From JACZWZ01 sp036478235 (GTDB lineage: Bacteria; Actinomycetota; Acidimicrobiia; Spongiisociales; UBA11373), in assembly GCA_036478235.1 (NCBI GenBank), contig JAZGDZ010000032.1, positions 1 through 32,777 of the forward strand: a stretch of DNA of 32,777 nt, given 5' to 3'. Shown in pieces: positions 1 through 8,667 of the stretch. Position 1 is the first letter of the stretch; each line of letters begins with the position of its first letter. Below the pieces are notes generated by a model, which was not told where the DNA came from, searched no databases, and worked only from the letters and a program-made list of their open reading frames with translations. The position numbers were made by a program, and so were the translations under genes.

Positions 1-15
1 GGCGGCCTGGGGTGA

Positions 16-177
16 GAGCCCGCTGAGCGATGCATGTCACTCATCTCGACGGCCATGCATCGCCACTCGCGGTGTCCTCGGCTTCGCCATTCCTCCACGA
101 GGAGTGACGAACCCGAGATCCTGGTGAGTGACGCGCCTGGCCGCCGATGTGAGCAACGGCATCACCCAGCAGACTCC
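16..177. repeat. Long imperfect palindromic element, copy A
   Basis: About 162 bp whose two halves are near reverse complements. The outer arms read GAGCCCGCTGAG at the left and CCCAGCAGACTCC at the right; inner arms include CACTCGC and GAGTG segments. It closely matches the copy starting at 32654 (same orientation) and the copy at 31131-31294 (inverted). The element begins directly after a TGA (13-15) that could end a gene lying before the window. The single-stranded form would make one long interrupted hairpin. The role is unknown; a 3'-end structure or a non-autonomous mobile repeat are both possible. Confidence 0.8.
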
Positions 178-210
178 TGGGCCCCCGGTCGCACAGCGAT
201 GAGCCGTAGA

Positions 211-283
211 ACACTGCGCCGCCCGTAGGGCGGCACAACCATGCGGAGGCGTTTCGGGGCCGAACAGGACCCGAACGCCGCAG
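211..283 (+). repeat. Double-hairpin intergenic repeat, unit 1
   Basis: First hairpin: GCCGCCC (218-224), loop GTA, GGGCGGC (228-234). Second hairpin: GGCGTTTCGGG (248-258) pairs with CCCGAACGCC (270-279), leaving one bulged T. The sequence CATGCGGAGGCG between them is shared exactly with two units at 14762-14835 and 14883-14956. Hairpin 1 differs between units by paired changes, which supports selection for structure. The function is unknown. Confidence 0.8.
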
Positions 284-315
284 CCAAATCAGCGAAGAGC
301 CAACAACATCGCGAA

Positions 316-343
316 AGAGCGTCCGTCTCTTTGCGGACGCTCT
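316..343 (+). terminator. Strong hairpin upstream of alaS
   Basis: AGAGCGTCCG (316-325), 8-nt loop TCTCTTTG, CGGACGCTCT (334-343): a perfect 10-bp stem. No T-run follows it on the + strand, so it is not a textbook intrinsic terminator. It could stop transcription entering from upstream or form part of the alaS leader. A possible -10 (TACTCT, 347-352) follows at once. No T-box features were recognised. Confidence 0.45.
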
Positions 344-382
344 GAGTACTCTGCCGCCGATGCCGCCAACCCCCGATCCGAC

Positions 383-3019
383 ATGACGATCCCCACCTCG
401 GGGAGCGACATCAGGCGTGCCTTTATCGAATTTTTCCGCGACCGGGGGCACACCGTGGTGCCTTCGGCCTCGCTCATTCCGATCGACGCCGGCTTGCTGT
501 TGACGGTGGCCGGAATGGTGCCTTTCAAGCCCTATCTGCTGGGGGAGGAGCCCGCCCCGTACCCGCGGGCGGTCACCTCGCAGAAGTGCATCCGGACGGT
601 CGACATCGACGTCGTGGGGACCACGGCCCGGCACATGTCGTTCTTCGAGATGATGGGCAACTTCTCGTTCGGGGATTACTTCAAGGAGCTCGCCTGCTCG
701 CTCGCATACGAGCTCATCACCGAGCGGTACGGGATGGACCCGGACCGGCTGTGGGTCACGGTGCACGAGGACGATGCCGAAGCCGAGCAGATCTGGATCG
801 ACGGCGTCGGCGTGCCTTCCGCGCGAGTCCAGCGGCGGCCGGACTCGGAGAACTTCTGGCAGATGGGTGTTCCCGGGCCCGCCGGCCCGGCCTCCGAGAT
901 CTTCTACGACCGCGGTTCCGACTTCGGCCCGGACGGGGGTCCGATCGTGGACGAAGAGCGCTTCCTGGAGTTCTGGAACCTGGTGTTCATGCAGTACGTC
1001 CAGGACGAGCCCTACCACGTGGTGGGCGATCTCCCCGCGAAGAACATCGACACCGGATCGGGGCTCGAGCGGGTCGCGGTGCTGCTCCAGGGGGTGGACA
1101 ACGTGTTCCTCACCGACCTGGTCCGGCCCGTCCTTGCGGCCGCCGAGGCGGCCACCGGGCATCGCTACGGGGAGCAGGAGGGGTCCGATGTCAGCCTCCG
1201 GATCATGGCCGATCACGGACGCGCCATCACCCATATGATCGCCGACGGGATCGTTCCCGCCAACGAGGGTCGGGGCTATGTACTGCGCCGCTTGCTGCGC
1301 CGCGTGGTACGCCACGCCTGGCAGTTGGGTTCCGAGGAGACGGTGACGCCGGCCCTGGTGGCGGCGACCGTCGATGCCATGGGCGACGCATACCTCGCGC
1401 TGGGCGCGGCGCAGGACGGGATCGCGGAGACGGCCGAGCGTGAAGAGGCGCGTTTCCGGCGGACTCTCGAGTCGGGGCACACGCTGCTGGCGGATGAACT
1501 CGACGGGTTGGAGGAGGGCGGCACCCTATCCGGCGAGACGGCCTTCAAGCTTCACGACACCTTCGGCTTTCCGGTGGAGCTGACGGAAGAGATCACAGCG
1601 GAGCGCGGGTTGACGGTGGATCTGGGCGCCTTCGAAGTCGAGATGGAGCAGCAGCGGCAGCGAGCTCGGGCAGCCCGCCGCGGCGAGGTCGATACCGACA
1701 CCGCGCCGGTGTACTTGCGGCTCTTCAACGACCACGGACCGACGAACTTCGTCGGATACGAGACCGTCGACGCGGCGGGGATCGTGCTCTCGATCCTGCG
1801 GGATGGTGAACCGGTGCCCGAGGCGTCGGAGGGTTCCGAGGTGGAGATCTTCCTCGACGCGACTCCGTTCTTCGGGGAGTCCGGCGGACAGGTCGGCGAC
1901 ACCGGTACCGCCACGACCGAGACGGCCGAGCTCGAGATCACCGACACCCAGCATGCAGTCCAGGGGTTGCACGGGCACCGGGCAAAGGTCGTGCGAGGCC
2001 ATGTGGCGGTCGGACAAAGGGCCCGGCTGGCCGTGGCGGCCGGCCGGAGAGAGCGGATCCGCAAGAGCCACACCGGAACCCACATTCTCCACTGGGCCCT
2101 GCGGGAGGTGCTCGGTTCGCACGTGCAGCAGGCGGGCTCGCTCGTCGAGTCGGGCCGGCTGCGCTTCGACTTCAGCCACTACGGGGCCCTCTCCGAGGAG
2201 GAGCTGCTCGGGGTCGAGCGCGCCGCCAACGAGCGTGTGATCGAGAACGCCAGGGTACGCACGCTCGAGGTCGCCCGGGAAGAGGCAGAAGAGATGGGCG
2301 CGATCGCCTTCTTCGGTGATAAGTACGGGGAGCGGGTACGGGTCGTCGAGGCCGGCAGCTACTCGAGGGAGTTGTGCGGGGGAACGCACGTCCCGAGCAC
2401 TGGCCAGATCGGCCCGCTCATCGTGCTGGGGGAGTCGTCCATAGGAAGCAATCTGCGTCGGATCGAGGCGTACACCGGATCCGCCGGCTACGAATACGTG
2501 GTCGGGCTGCGGAGTCAACTCGACCAGGCGGCCGACCATCTGCGGGTGAGAGCCGACGGGCTGGCCGATGCTGCTGCCTCGCTGGTGGCCCGCACCAAGG
2601 CGCAGGAGGACCGGATCGAGGCGTTTGAGGCCCGGACGAGGTCGGAAGATGCGGTGACCATTGTCGAGGGGGCGACGACGGTGGGCGAGGCTTCCCTGGT
2701 GGTTGCACAGCGCGACGGCCTCGGCCCCGACGAGCTCCGCCTGCTGGCTCTTCAGGTGAGGGACCGCTTGGTCTCAGGGGTGGCTGTGATCGGATCGGAG
2801 CACGGTGGCAAGGCTGCAATGGTCGGCGTGGTCACCGCCGATCTGGTCGAACGGGGAGTCTCGGCGGCCGACATCGTGGGGCCCGCGGCGCGGCTCGTGG
2901 GCGGAGGTGGGAGCAAAGATCCCGAGCTGGCTCAGGCGGGGGGCCCGGACGGCGAAGGGTTGGCAGAGGCTCTCGAGCAGGCCACCGACCTGGCGACCGC
3001 GGCACTGAGGAGCGTGTAG
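383..3019 (+). CDS. alaS: Alanyl-tRNA synthetase
   Basis: Charges tRNA-Ala with alanine in the cytoplasm and edits mischarged Ser/Gly. The 878-residue length is typical. The N-terminal class II catalytic core is clear (GHTVVPSASL, QKCIRTVDID, GNFSFGDYFK). The editing domain carries the zinc ligands HTGTH (H563, H567) and CGGTH (C665, H669). The C-terminal oligomerisation domain ends in the usual GGGGSKDPELAQAGG-type segment. The ATG at 383 puts the conserved IRRAFIEFF motif near the N-terminus, but there is no clear ribosome site, so the mRNA may have a weak or very short leader. The stop overlaps the ruvX start by one base, so it heads an operon with ruvX, mltG and aroE. This order is known from other actinobacteria. 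Confidence 0.98.
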   Translation: MTIPTSGSDIRRAFIEFFRDRGHTVVPSASLIPIDAGLLLTVAGMVPFKPYLLGEEPAPYPRAVTSQKCIRTVDIDVVGTTARHMSFFEMMGNFSFGDYFKELACSLAYELITERYGMDPDRLWVTVHEDDAEAEQIWIDGVGVPSARVQRRPDSENFWQMGVPGPAGPASEIFYDRGSDFGPDGGPIVDEERFLEFWNLVFMQYVQDEPYHVVGDLPAKNIDTGSGLERVAVLLQGVDNVFLTDLVRPVLAAAEAATGHRYGEQEGSDVSLRIMADHGRAITHMIADGIVPANEGRGYVLRRLLRRVVRHAWQLGSEETVTPALVAATVDAMGDAYLALGAAQDGIAETAEREEARFRRTLESGHTLLADELDGLEEGGTLSGETAFKLHDTFGFPVELTEEITAERGLTVDLGAFEVEMEQQRQRARAARRGEVDTDTAPVYLRLFNDHGPTNFVGYETVDAAGIVLSILRDGEPVPEASEGSEVEIFLDATPFFGESGGQVGDTGTATTETAELEITDTQHAVQGLHGHRAKVVRGHVAVGQRARLAVAAGRRERIRKSHTGTHILHWALREVLGSHVQQAGSLVESGRLRFDFSHYGALSEEELLGVERAANERVIENARVRTLEVAREEAEEMGAIAFFGDKYGERVRVVEAGSYSRELCGGTHVPSTGQIGPLIVLGESSIGSNLRRIEAYTGSAGYEYVVGLRSQLDQAADHLRVRADGLADAAASLVARTKAQEDRIEAFEARTRSEDAVTIVEGATTVGEASLVVAQRDGLGPDELRLLALQVRDRLVSGVAVIGSEHGGKAAMVGVVTADLVERGVSAADIVGPAARLVGGGGSKDPELAQAGGPDGEGLAEALEQATDLATAALRSV

Positions 3020-3429
3020 TGGGAAGGGTCATGGCGCTCGATCCCGGAAGCGTCCGTATCGGCGTCGCCGTGAGCGATCCGCTGGGAATGACCGCGCAGC
3101 CGCACTCCTCACTCGACGCCCGGGATCCCGGCCTCATGCGGAGAATCGCCCGGCTGGTCTCAGATCTGGATGTGGAGCTGGTGGTGGTGGGCCTCCCGGT
3201 GTCGCTCGACGGCACAGAGGGCGCCGCGGCCGCGGCTGCCCGGGGTTTCGCCGCACGGGTTGGTGAGACCGTCGCGGTCGACATCGAGCTCCACGACGAG
3301 CGCTTCAGCAGTGTTATCGCAGAGAAGGCAATGCTCGAAGCCGACACCAGGCGCTCGCGGCGCAGATCCGCTCGGGATCGGGTGGCTGCAGCCGTATTCC
3401 TTCAGTCATATTTGGATGGGCATCGATGA
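3019..3429 (+). CDS. ruvX: RuvX/YqgF-family Holliday junction resolvase-like nuclease
   Basis: A 136-residue RNase H-fold protein of the YqgF/RuvX family, linked in other bacteria to pre-16S rRNA 5'-end maturation. Visible motifs: ALDPGSVRIGVAVSDP at the N-terminus (first catalytic Asp), VVVGLPVSLDG in the middle, HDERFSS, and RDRVAAAVFLQSYLD at the C-terminus with the last acidic residue. The start is GTG at 3019, overlapping the alaS stop by one base (TAGTG). Its own stop overlaps mltG (ATGA). The tight packing implies translational coupling. Family assignment is firm; which RNA or DNA it cuts here is not shown by the sequence. Confidence 0.95.
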   Translation: MGRVMALDPGSVRIGVAVSDPLGMTAQPHSSLDARDPGLMRRIARLVSDLDVELVVVGLPVSLDGTEGAAAAAARGFAARVGETVAVDIELHDERFSSVIAEKAMLEADTRRSRRRSARDRVAAAVFLQSYLDGHR

Positions 3430-4544
3430 GCCTCGAACTCGAGCAATACCGTGAGTCGGACGACGGCGGCGACGGCGCCGGGCGGGGAGGGCCGAGCCGC
3501 CTGGTGCGCACTCTGGGAGTCCTCGGCTTCATTGTGGCGCTGATCGTGCTGGCCTACGTGGGCGTCCAGTGGCTGGCGGACGCGGTGACGGATGTCATCG
3601 CCACAGATGACACTTTCGTCGAGGCCGGGATCCCGGTGACGCTGGAAATCGCTCCGGGGGAATCGGCCGCGCAGATCGCACGCGAGCTCGACGAGGTGGG
3701 CGTGGTCGGTTCCGCAGCCGAGTTCGAGCGGGTGGTGCGGGAGGCAAGGGCCTCGAGCCGGCTGCAGGCCGGAACCTACGAGCTGGAGACCGGGATGGAG
3801 CCCGAGACCGTGCTGGCCGTTCTCGTCGAGGGTCCCGTCGGGGCAGAGGTCTATCGACTGACCGTGATCGAGGGGCTGACCATCGGCCAGATGCTCGAGT
3901 CCATCTCACGTCAGACCGGTTACACCTTCGAGGAACTCACGGCCCCTCTGCTCGACGGGACGGTCACTTCGGCTCTCATGCCGGGAGTGCCCGAGGAATT
4001 GCGCGACTGGGAGGGGTTGCTGTTTCCGGATACCTATGAGTTCGTCGCCGAGGCGACCGCCGCGGACCTGCTCACCCGGTTGGCAGACACGGCCGAGGAG
4101 CGGGTCGGCTCGGTGGATTGGGACCTGCTCGAGGAGCGCGGGGTCACCCCGTATGAAGGGATCATCGTTGCCAGCCTCATCGAGAAGGAGGTGGTCATCG
4201 ATGAGGAGCGACCTGTCGTCGCCAGCGTGGTCTTCAACCGCCTCGACGCCGGGATGAAGCTCCAGATCGATGCCACCGTGATCTATGCACTGGGCGCCGT
4301 TCCCGACGGGGGACTCAGCCTGGCGGACCTGGAGGTCAACTCGCCGTACAACACGTATCTGATCGACGGCCTGCCCCCCACCCCGATCTCCGGTGTGCGC
4401 CTCACTTCATTGCGCGCCGCCGCCGACCCCGCGGAGACCGTTTTCCTCTTCTACCTGGTCACCGACGAGTCGGGGCGCCACACCTTCACCGAGACATTCG
4501 AGGAGTTCCTCCAGATCCAGGAGGAGCTCGCCGGGGGCGATTGA
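3426..4544 (+). CDS. mltG: Endolytic murein transglycosylase MltG (YceG-like)
   Basis: Membrane-anchored lytic transglycosylase that cuts nascent glycan strands and so sets their length. The 372 residues comprise a short basic cytoplasmic tail, one membrane helix (about residues 23-50, LGVLGFIVALIVLAYVGV), a LysM-like region (GESAAQIARELDEVGVV) and the YceG catalytic domain. The catalytic Glu is E253 in ASLIEKEV, followed by FNRLDAGMKLQIDATVIYALG-type sequence and SPYNTYLIDGLPPTPI. Start ATG overlaps ruvX by 4 bases. One base separates its stop from the aroE ATG. Confidence 0.96.
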   Translation: MSLELEQYRESDDGGDGAGRGGPSRLVRTLGVLGFIVALIVLAYVGVQWLADAVTDVIATDDTFVEAGIPVTLEIAPGESAAQIARELDEVGVVGSAAEFERVVREARASSRLQAGTYELETGMEPETVLAVLVEGPVGAEVYRLTVIEGLTIGQMLESISRQTGYTFEELTAPLLDGTVTSALMPGVPEELRDWEGLLFPDTYEFVAEATAADLLTRLADTAEERVGSVDWDLLEERGVTPYEGIIVASLIEKEVVIDEERPVVASVVFNRLDAGMKLQIDATVIYALGAVPDGGLSLADLEVNSPYNTYLIDGLPPTPISGVRLTSLRAAADPAETVFLFYLVTDESGRHTFTETFEEFLQIQEELAGGD

Positions 4545-4545
4545 G

Positions 4546-5322
4546 ATGCGCCTCGCCCTGCTCGGCGATCCGGTCCTTCACTCTCGTTCGCCGGCGATTC
4601 ATGAGGCTGCGCTGGCGGCGTGCGGGATCGGCGGCACCTACGAGGCCCGACTCAGCGGCCCCGCTGAGGTTCGGGAGGCCTGCGAGGAGATCCGGGCCGG
4701 GCTGCTGGACGGAGCCAACGTGACCATGCCGCTCAAGGCGGTGGCGCTTGCCGAGTCGGACCGGGCCTCGGATCCGGCCGGGCGGTTAGGCGCGGTGAAC
4801 ACGCTTTTCGGGTCGCTCGGCTCCGTAGTGGGAGACAACACCGACATCTCCGGCATCAATCACGCATGGCTACGGCGTGGGGTACCGGACGATGCTCCGG
4901 TACTCGTGCTCGGGGCCGGAGGCGCCGCCGCGGCGGCCCTCGTCGCCAGGGAGGGGTCGCCGCTGTTCATTTCGTCCCGTCGGCCTGGTGCGGGATCGGC
5001 CCTGGCGAGCGTAGTCGGAGTGGCCGCCGTCGAGATCCCCTGGAGGAGGCCGGTGGATGGTGCCGTCGTGGTCAACGCCACCCCGCTCGGCATGCACGGC
5101 GAGACGCTTCCGGCCGGCCTCCTGAAGAATGCTGTCGGCCTCCTCGACATGGCATATGGACCGGCCGTTACTCCGTCGGTCGCCGAGATGGTCGGGCGGC
5201 CGGTCGCCGACGGACTCGACCTGCTGGTTGCACAGGCGGCCGGTTCGTTCGAGATTTGGACCGGCCGGACTGCGCCGATCGCCGTGATGGAGTCCGCAGC
5301 TCGATCCCCAGGCACCCCTTAA
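4546..5322 (+). CDS. aroE: Shikimate dehydrogenase
   Basis: NADPH-dependent reduction of 3-dehydroshikimate to shikimate, step four of the chorismate pathway. 258 residues from ATG 4546, chosen because the protein then begins with the conserved LALLGDPVLHSRSPAIH substrate motif. Other motifs: NVTMPLK with the catalytic Lys, GAVNTLF, GDNTDISG, the dinucleotide loop LGAGGAAAAA, VNATPLGM, and the C-terminal LLVAQAAGSFEIWTG. It closes the alaS operon. The remaining aro genes aroC-aroK-aroB lie 10 kb downstream beyond the pilus locus, as though the pilus genes interrupt an aro neighbourhood. Confidence 0.97.
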   Translation: MRLALLGDPVLHSRSPAIHEAALAACGIGGTYEARLSGPAEVREACEEIRAGLLDGANVTMPLKAVALAESDRASDPAGRLGAVNTLFGSLGSVVGDNTDISGINHAWLRRGVPDDAPVLVLGAGGAAAAALVAREGSPLFISSRRPGAGSALASVVGVAAVEIPWRRPVDGAVVVNATPLGMHGETLPAGLLKNAVGLLDMAYGPAVTPSVAEMVGRPVADGLDLLVAQAAGSFEIWTGRTAPIAVMESAARSPGTP

Positions 5323-5408
5323 GACGTTGTGCACAGGTGCCGACACTCTCGTGAAGCATGCATTTTCGGCATGGTCGGGCCACGTCGTCTGTGACAGGAG
5401 GAGGTCGG

Positions 5409-7076
5409 GTGGCGCAGCGCGAAAACCTCGAAACGGTCCTCGTCGGCGAGGGCGTCGTTTCATCCGAGGACCTGCATCGGGCGCGTGAGCTCCAGATGGA
5501 GACCGGGGAGGCGCTTACGCGGGTCCTGGTCGAAGAGCAGCTGGTCGACGAGTTGAAGCTCGTGCAGGTCTTGGCGGGCCACATGGGTGTCGAGTTCGTC
5601 AACCTCGCCGAGATCACCATCGACCCGACCGCAGCGGGTCTGATACCGGAGACGCTGGCGCGTCGTTACTCGGTCATCCCGTACGCTTTCGAGGACGGGG
5701 TGGTGCTGGTGGCGATGGCGGATCCCAGCAACGTGCTCGTTGTCGACGACATCCGGGCAATCACCGGATTGCGGGTCACCCCGAAGATCTCGACCCGTTC
5801 GGACATCGACGATGCGATCCGCCAGATGGGCCGCTACGACGAGTCGGTCTCGGACTTGGCAGACCTGGTCGGCGACGACGAAGAATCCGATGACCTGAGC
5901 AACATCGAGGCCGCCGTCGAAGAGGCGCCGATCATCAAACTGGTCAACACGCTCGTGACCCGAGCCGTCAACGAGCGAGCATCGGACCTCCACATCGAGC
6001 CCGGAGAGCGCGACCTGAGGGTGCGATTCCGCATCGATGGCGTGCTGCACGAGATCATGACCACCCCCCGTTCGGTCTCGGGCGCGGTGGTCAGCCGACT
6101 CAAGATCATGGCCGATCTCGACATCGCCGAACGGCGCGTGCCCCAGGACGGTCGGGTGAGCCTTCGGGTGGCAGGGCGCCAGATCGACCTGCGGGTGGCG
6201 ACCCTTCCCTCGATCTACGGCGAGAAGGTGGTCATCAGGATTCTCGACAAAGACGATGCAATCCTCGAACTGCCGGACCTGGGGTTTCTGCCCGATGCGC
6301 TCGACCGCTTCGAGACGTCGTATCGGAAGCCATACGGTGCCATTCTCGTCACCGGTCCCACCGGCTCCGGGAAGACAACGACGCTCTACTCGGCGCTCAA
6401 CATACTCAACGAGCCCAGCAAGAACATCATCACGGTCGAGGATCCGGTGGAGTACCGGCTTCCCGGTGTCACCCAGGTCCAGGTGAACCGTAAGGCGGGC
6501 CTGCAGTTCGCCAGGGTGCTGAGGGCGATCCTTCGTTCCGACCCCGACATCGTGCTCGTCGGTGAGGTGCGAGACGTCGAGACCGCAAAGACCGCGGTCG
6601 AGGCAGCTCTTACCGGCCACCTCGTCCTCACGACCCTGCACACCAACGATGCCGCGTCGAGCATCAATCGCCTCATCGACATGGGCGTCGAGCCCTATCT
6701 CGTGTCATCGGCGCTCGACTCGATCCTCGCCCAGCGCCTCGCCCGCCGCATCTGTGAGAGGTGCAGGACTCCGAAGGAGGCCAGCGAGGACATCGTTCGG
6801 CAGATGGGCTACGACCCGGCGGACGGGCCGATCACGATCTACGACGCGGTCGGCTGCAAGGTCTGCTCCGACACCGGTTACCGCGGGCGGTTCAGCATCA
6901 ACGAGGTATTGCTGGTGACCGAAGAGATCCAGCGGCTGGCGGTCGAGCGCCGGCCCTCGGACGAGATCAAGGCAGTGGCGATCGAGCAGGGGATGAGGAC
7001 TCTGCGTCAGGACGGCCTGGAAAAGGTAAAGCTCGGGCTCACAACGCTCGAGGAAGTACTGAGAGTGGTGGTGTGA
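5409..7076 (+). CDS. pilB: Type IV pilus assembly ATPase PilB
   Basis: Cytoplasmic hexameric motor that powers pilin polymerisation. The start chosen is GTG 5409 (555 aa) because AGGAGGAGG lies 5 bases upstream; an in-frame ATG at 5358 would add 17 unconserved residues. Residues 1-150 form an MshEN/T2SSE-N domain with two LxxAxELQ-type helical repeats, a fold that in some relatives binds cyclic-di-GMP. The ATPase domain has Walker A GPTGSGKTT (from residue 316), Asp-box region ITVEDPVEY, Walker B VLVGEVRD and the His box TTLHTNDA. A zinc tetracysteine (C449, C452, C483, C486) is typical of PilB/GspE. One base separates it from pilT. Confidence 0.96.
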   Translation: MAQRENLETVLVGEGVVSSEDLHRARELQMETGEALTRVLVEEQLVDELKLVQVLAGHMGVEFVNLAEITIDPTAAGLIPETLARRYSVIPYAFEDGVVLVAMADPSNVLVVDDIRAITGLRVTPKISTRSDIDDAIRQMGRYDESVSDLADLVGDDEESDDLSNIEAAVEEAPIIKLVNTLVTRAVNERASDLHIEPGERDLRVRFRIDGVLHEIMTTPRSVSGAVVSRLKIMADLDIAERRVPQDGRVSLRVAGRQIDLRVATLPSIYGEKVVIRILDKDDAILELPDLGFLPDALDRFETSYRKPYGAILVTGPTGSGKTTTLYSALNILNEPSKNIITVEDPVEYRLPGVTQVQVNRKAGLQFARVLRAILRSDPDIVLVGEVRDVETAKTAVEAALTGHLVLTTLHTNDAASSINRLIDMGVEPYLVSSALDSILAQRLARRICERCRTPKEASEDIVRQMGYDPADGPITIYDAVGCKVCSDTGYRGRFSINEVLLVTEEIQRLAVERRPSDEIKAVAIEQGMRTLRQDGLEKVKLGLTTLEEVLRVVV

Positions 7077-7077
7077 G

Positions 7078-8667
7078 ATGACGACGGCTGAACCTGAGCG
7101 CCAGATCGCCGAGGCACTGGTCGATATGCGACTGGTGACCTCCGACGATGTGACGTCCGCCCGGAGTAGCGCCGAAGCCGGCGAGGGCAACGTCCTCGAG
7201 CTGCTCGTCCGCGGAGGCAGGTTGCGTCGGATCGATGCCCTGAGGGCGATGGCCGATCATCTGGGCGTTCAGTTCTTCGACCCGGCTTTCGGGTTCGTAC
7301 CCGACCCGGATGCCATTTCCTACCTCGAGCCCGGAGTAGCGGTCTCGGAGGTCGCGTTGCCGCTTCGGGTTCGCGGGGATGGGGTTCTCGTCGTGGCCGT
7401 GGCCGATCCCCTCGACTTGGCAAAGCGGGATCGCCTCAAGGTCGCCGCTCACGGAGAGGTGGAGTTGGCGCTGGCACCCGAGGAGCATCTCGACGAGGCG
7501 GTGCGCAGGGTCTACTTCGCGCAGCCCGGGGCGGGCGAGTCCGGTGAGCAGGACGCCCCGGGTGTGCGTGATCTGGTAAGTGCCGCACCCGCCGAGGCCA
7601 CCTATCACGTAAACGACCTGTTGAACATCCTTCTGGATCGCGGGGGGTCCGACCTTCATCTCTCGGCGGGATCGCCGCCCCAGATCCGCCTCAACGGCGT
7701 CTTGACCCCGGTGGACGGCTTCGACACGCTCCGGCCTGCGGAACTTCGTGCCATGGTGTATGACCTTCTGTCGGCCCGTCAGCGTGAGAAGCTCGAGGAA
7801 AAACTCGAACTGGATATCTCCCATCCGGTGGCCGGCAGGGGCCGCTTTCGGACGAACGTCTTCTTCCAGCGCGGTTCCGTCGGCGCGGTCATGCGGGCGG
7901 TTCCGAACCGCATAGCGTCCCTCGAGGAACTGGGGATGCCTGCGGTTCTCGAGGAGTTCGTGAGGCTGCCCCGCGGGCTCGTCCTCATCACGGGAGCCAC
8001 GGGTTCCGGGAAGTCGACGACGCTGGCTTCGATGATCGACTTGATCAACTCCGAGCGGTCGCTCCACATCGTCACGGTCGAGGATCCGATCGAGTTCGTT
8101 CACTCTCATCGGCGCTCGATCGTGAACCAGCGCGAGGTCGGTGCAGACACGCTGTCGTTCGCGTCGGCTCTGCGTCACGTGCTCCGCCAGGACCCCGACG
8201 TGATCCTGGTGGGTGAGATGAGGGATCTGGAGACGATTTCCACCGCTTTGACCGCAGCGGAGACCGGCCACCTGGTGCTGGCGACGTTGCACACCAGCAG
8301 TGCCGCAGGTTCGATCGAGCGGGTCATCGATGTGTTCCCCGCCCACCAGCAGCAGCAAGTGCGGGTGCAGCTGGCGGAGTCCCTCCGAGGCGTGGTGAGC
8401 CAGCAGTTGATCCCCGCCTTCGACGGGCACAGTCGTGTTCCGGCCGTCGAAGTTCTGGTCGCCACACCCGCCGTCAGGAACCTGATCCGCGAGGGGAAGG
8501 TGCCGCAGATCACCAGTGCCATGCAGGCGGGTGGTCAGCACGGCATGCAGACGATGGATGCCGCCCTGGCCGAACTGGTCCGAAAGGGGAAGGTCAGTCG
8601 AACTGTGGCTGCCGAGCGCGCCCAGTCGGCCGACGACTTTGCGAATCTCGTTGGAGGTATTGGCTGA
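7078..8667 (+). CDS. pilT: Type IV pilus retraction ATPase PilT with extra N-terminal MshEN-like domain
   Basis: Motor for pilus retraction. The C-terminal ~350 residues are a full PilT: NDLLNILLDRGGSDLHLSAG, Walker A GATGSGKSTT (from residue 306), VTVEDPIEF, VGEMRDLETISTAL, TLHTSSAAGSIERVIDVFP, and the PilT signature VRNLIREGK near residue 466. It lacks the PilB tetracysteine. About 170 extra residues precede it and repeat the pattern of the PilB N-terminus (IAEALVDMRLVTSDDVTSAR, MADHLGVQFFDP). Ordinary PilT is about 345 residues and lacks this domain, so this looks like an MshEN-PilT fusion. ATG 7078 lies one base after the pilB stop; its own stop overlaps pilC by one base. Confidence 0.94.
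   Translation: MTTAEPERQIAEALVDMRLVTSDDVTSARSSAEAGEGNVLELLVRGGRLRRIDALRAMADHLGVQFFDPAFGFVPDPDAISYLEPGVAVSEVALPLRVRGDGVLVVAVADPLDLAKRDRLKVAAHGEVELALAPEEHLDEAVRRVYFAQPGAGESGEQDAPGVRDLVSAAPAEATYHVNDLLNILLDRGGSDLHLSAGSPPQIRLNGVLTPVDGFDTLRPAELRAMVYDLLSARQREKLEEKLELDISHPVAGRGRFRTNVFFQRGSVGAVMRAVPNRIASLEELGMPAVLEEFVRLPRGLVLITGATGSGKSTTLASMIDLINSERSLHIVTVEDPIEFVHSHRRSIVNQREVGADTLSFASALRHVLRQDPDVILVGEMRDLETISTALTAAETGHLVLATLHTSSAAGSIERVIDVFPAHQQQQVRVQLAESLRGVVSQQLIPAFDGHSRVPAVEVLVATPAVRNLIREGKVPQITSAMQAGGQHGMQTMDAALAELVRKGKVSRTVAAERAQSADDFANLVGGIG

Noticed and set aside
41..1480. 479-codon minus-strand ORF over the start of alaS
   Set aside because: It runs antisense to the highly conserved alaS catalytic domain and through two repeats, with no recognisable family. 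Long antisense ORFs are expected in GC-rich coding sequence.
5358..5408. ATG 5358 as pilB start
   Set aside because: It lacks a ribosome site, and GTG 5409 has a strong AGGAGGAGG just upstream.
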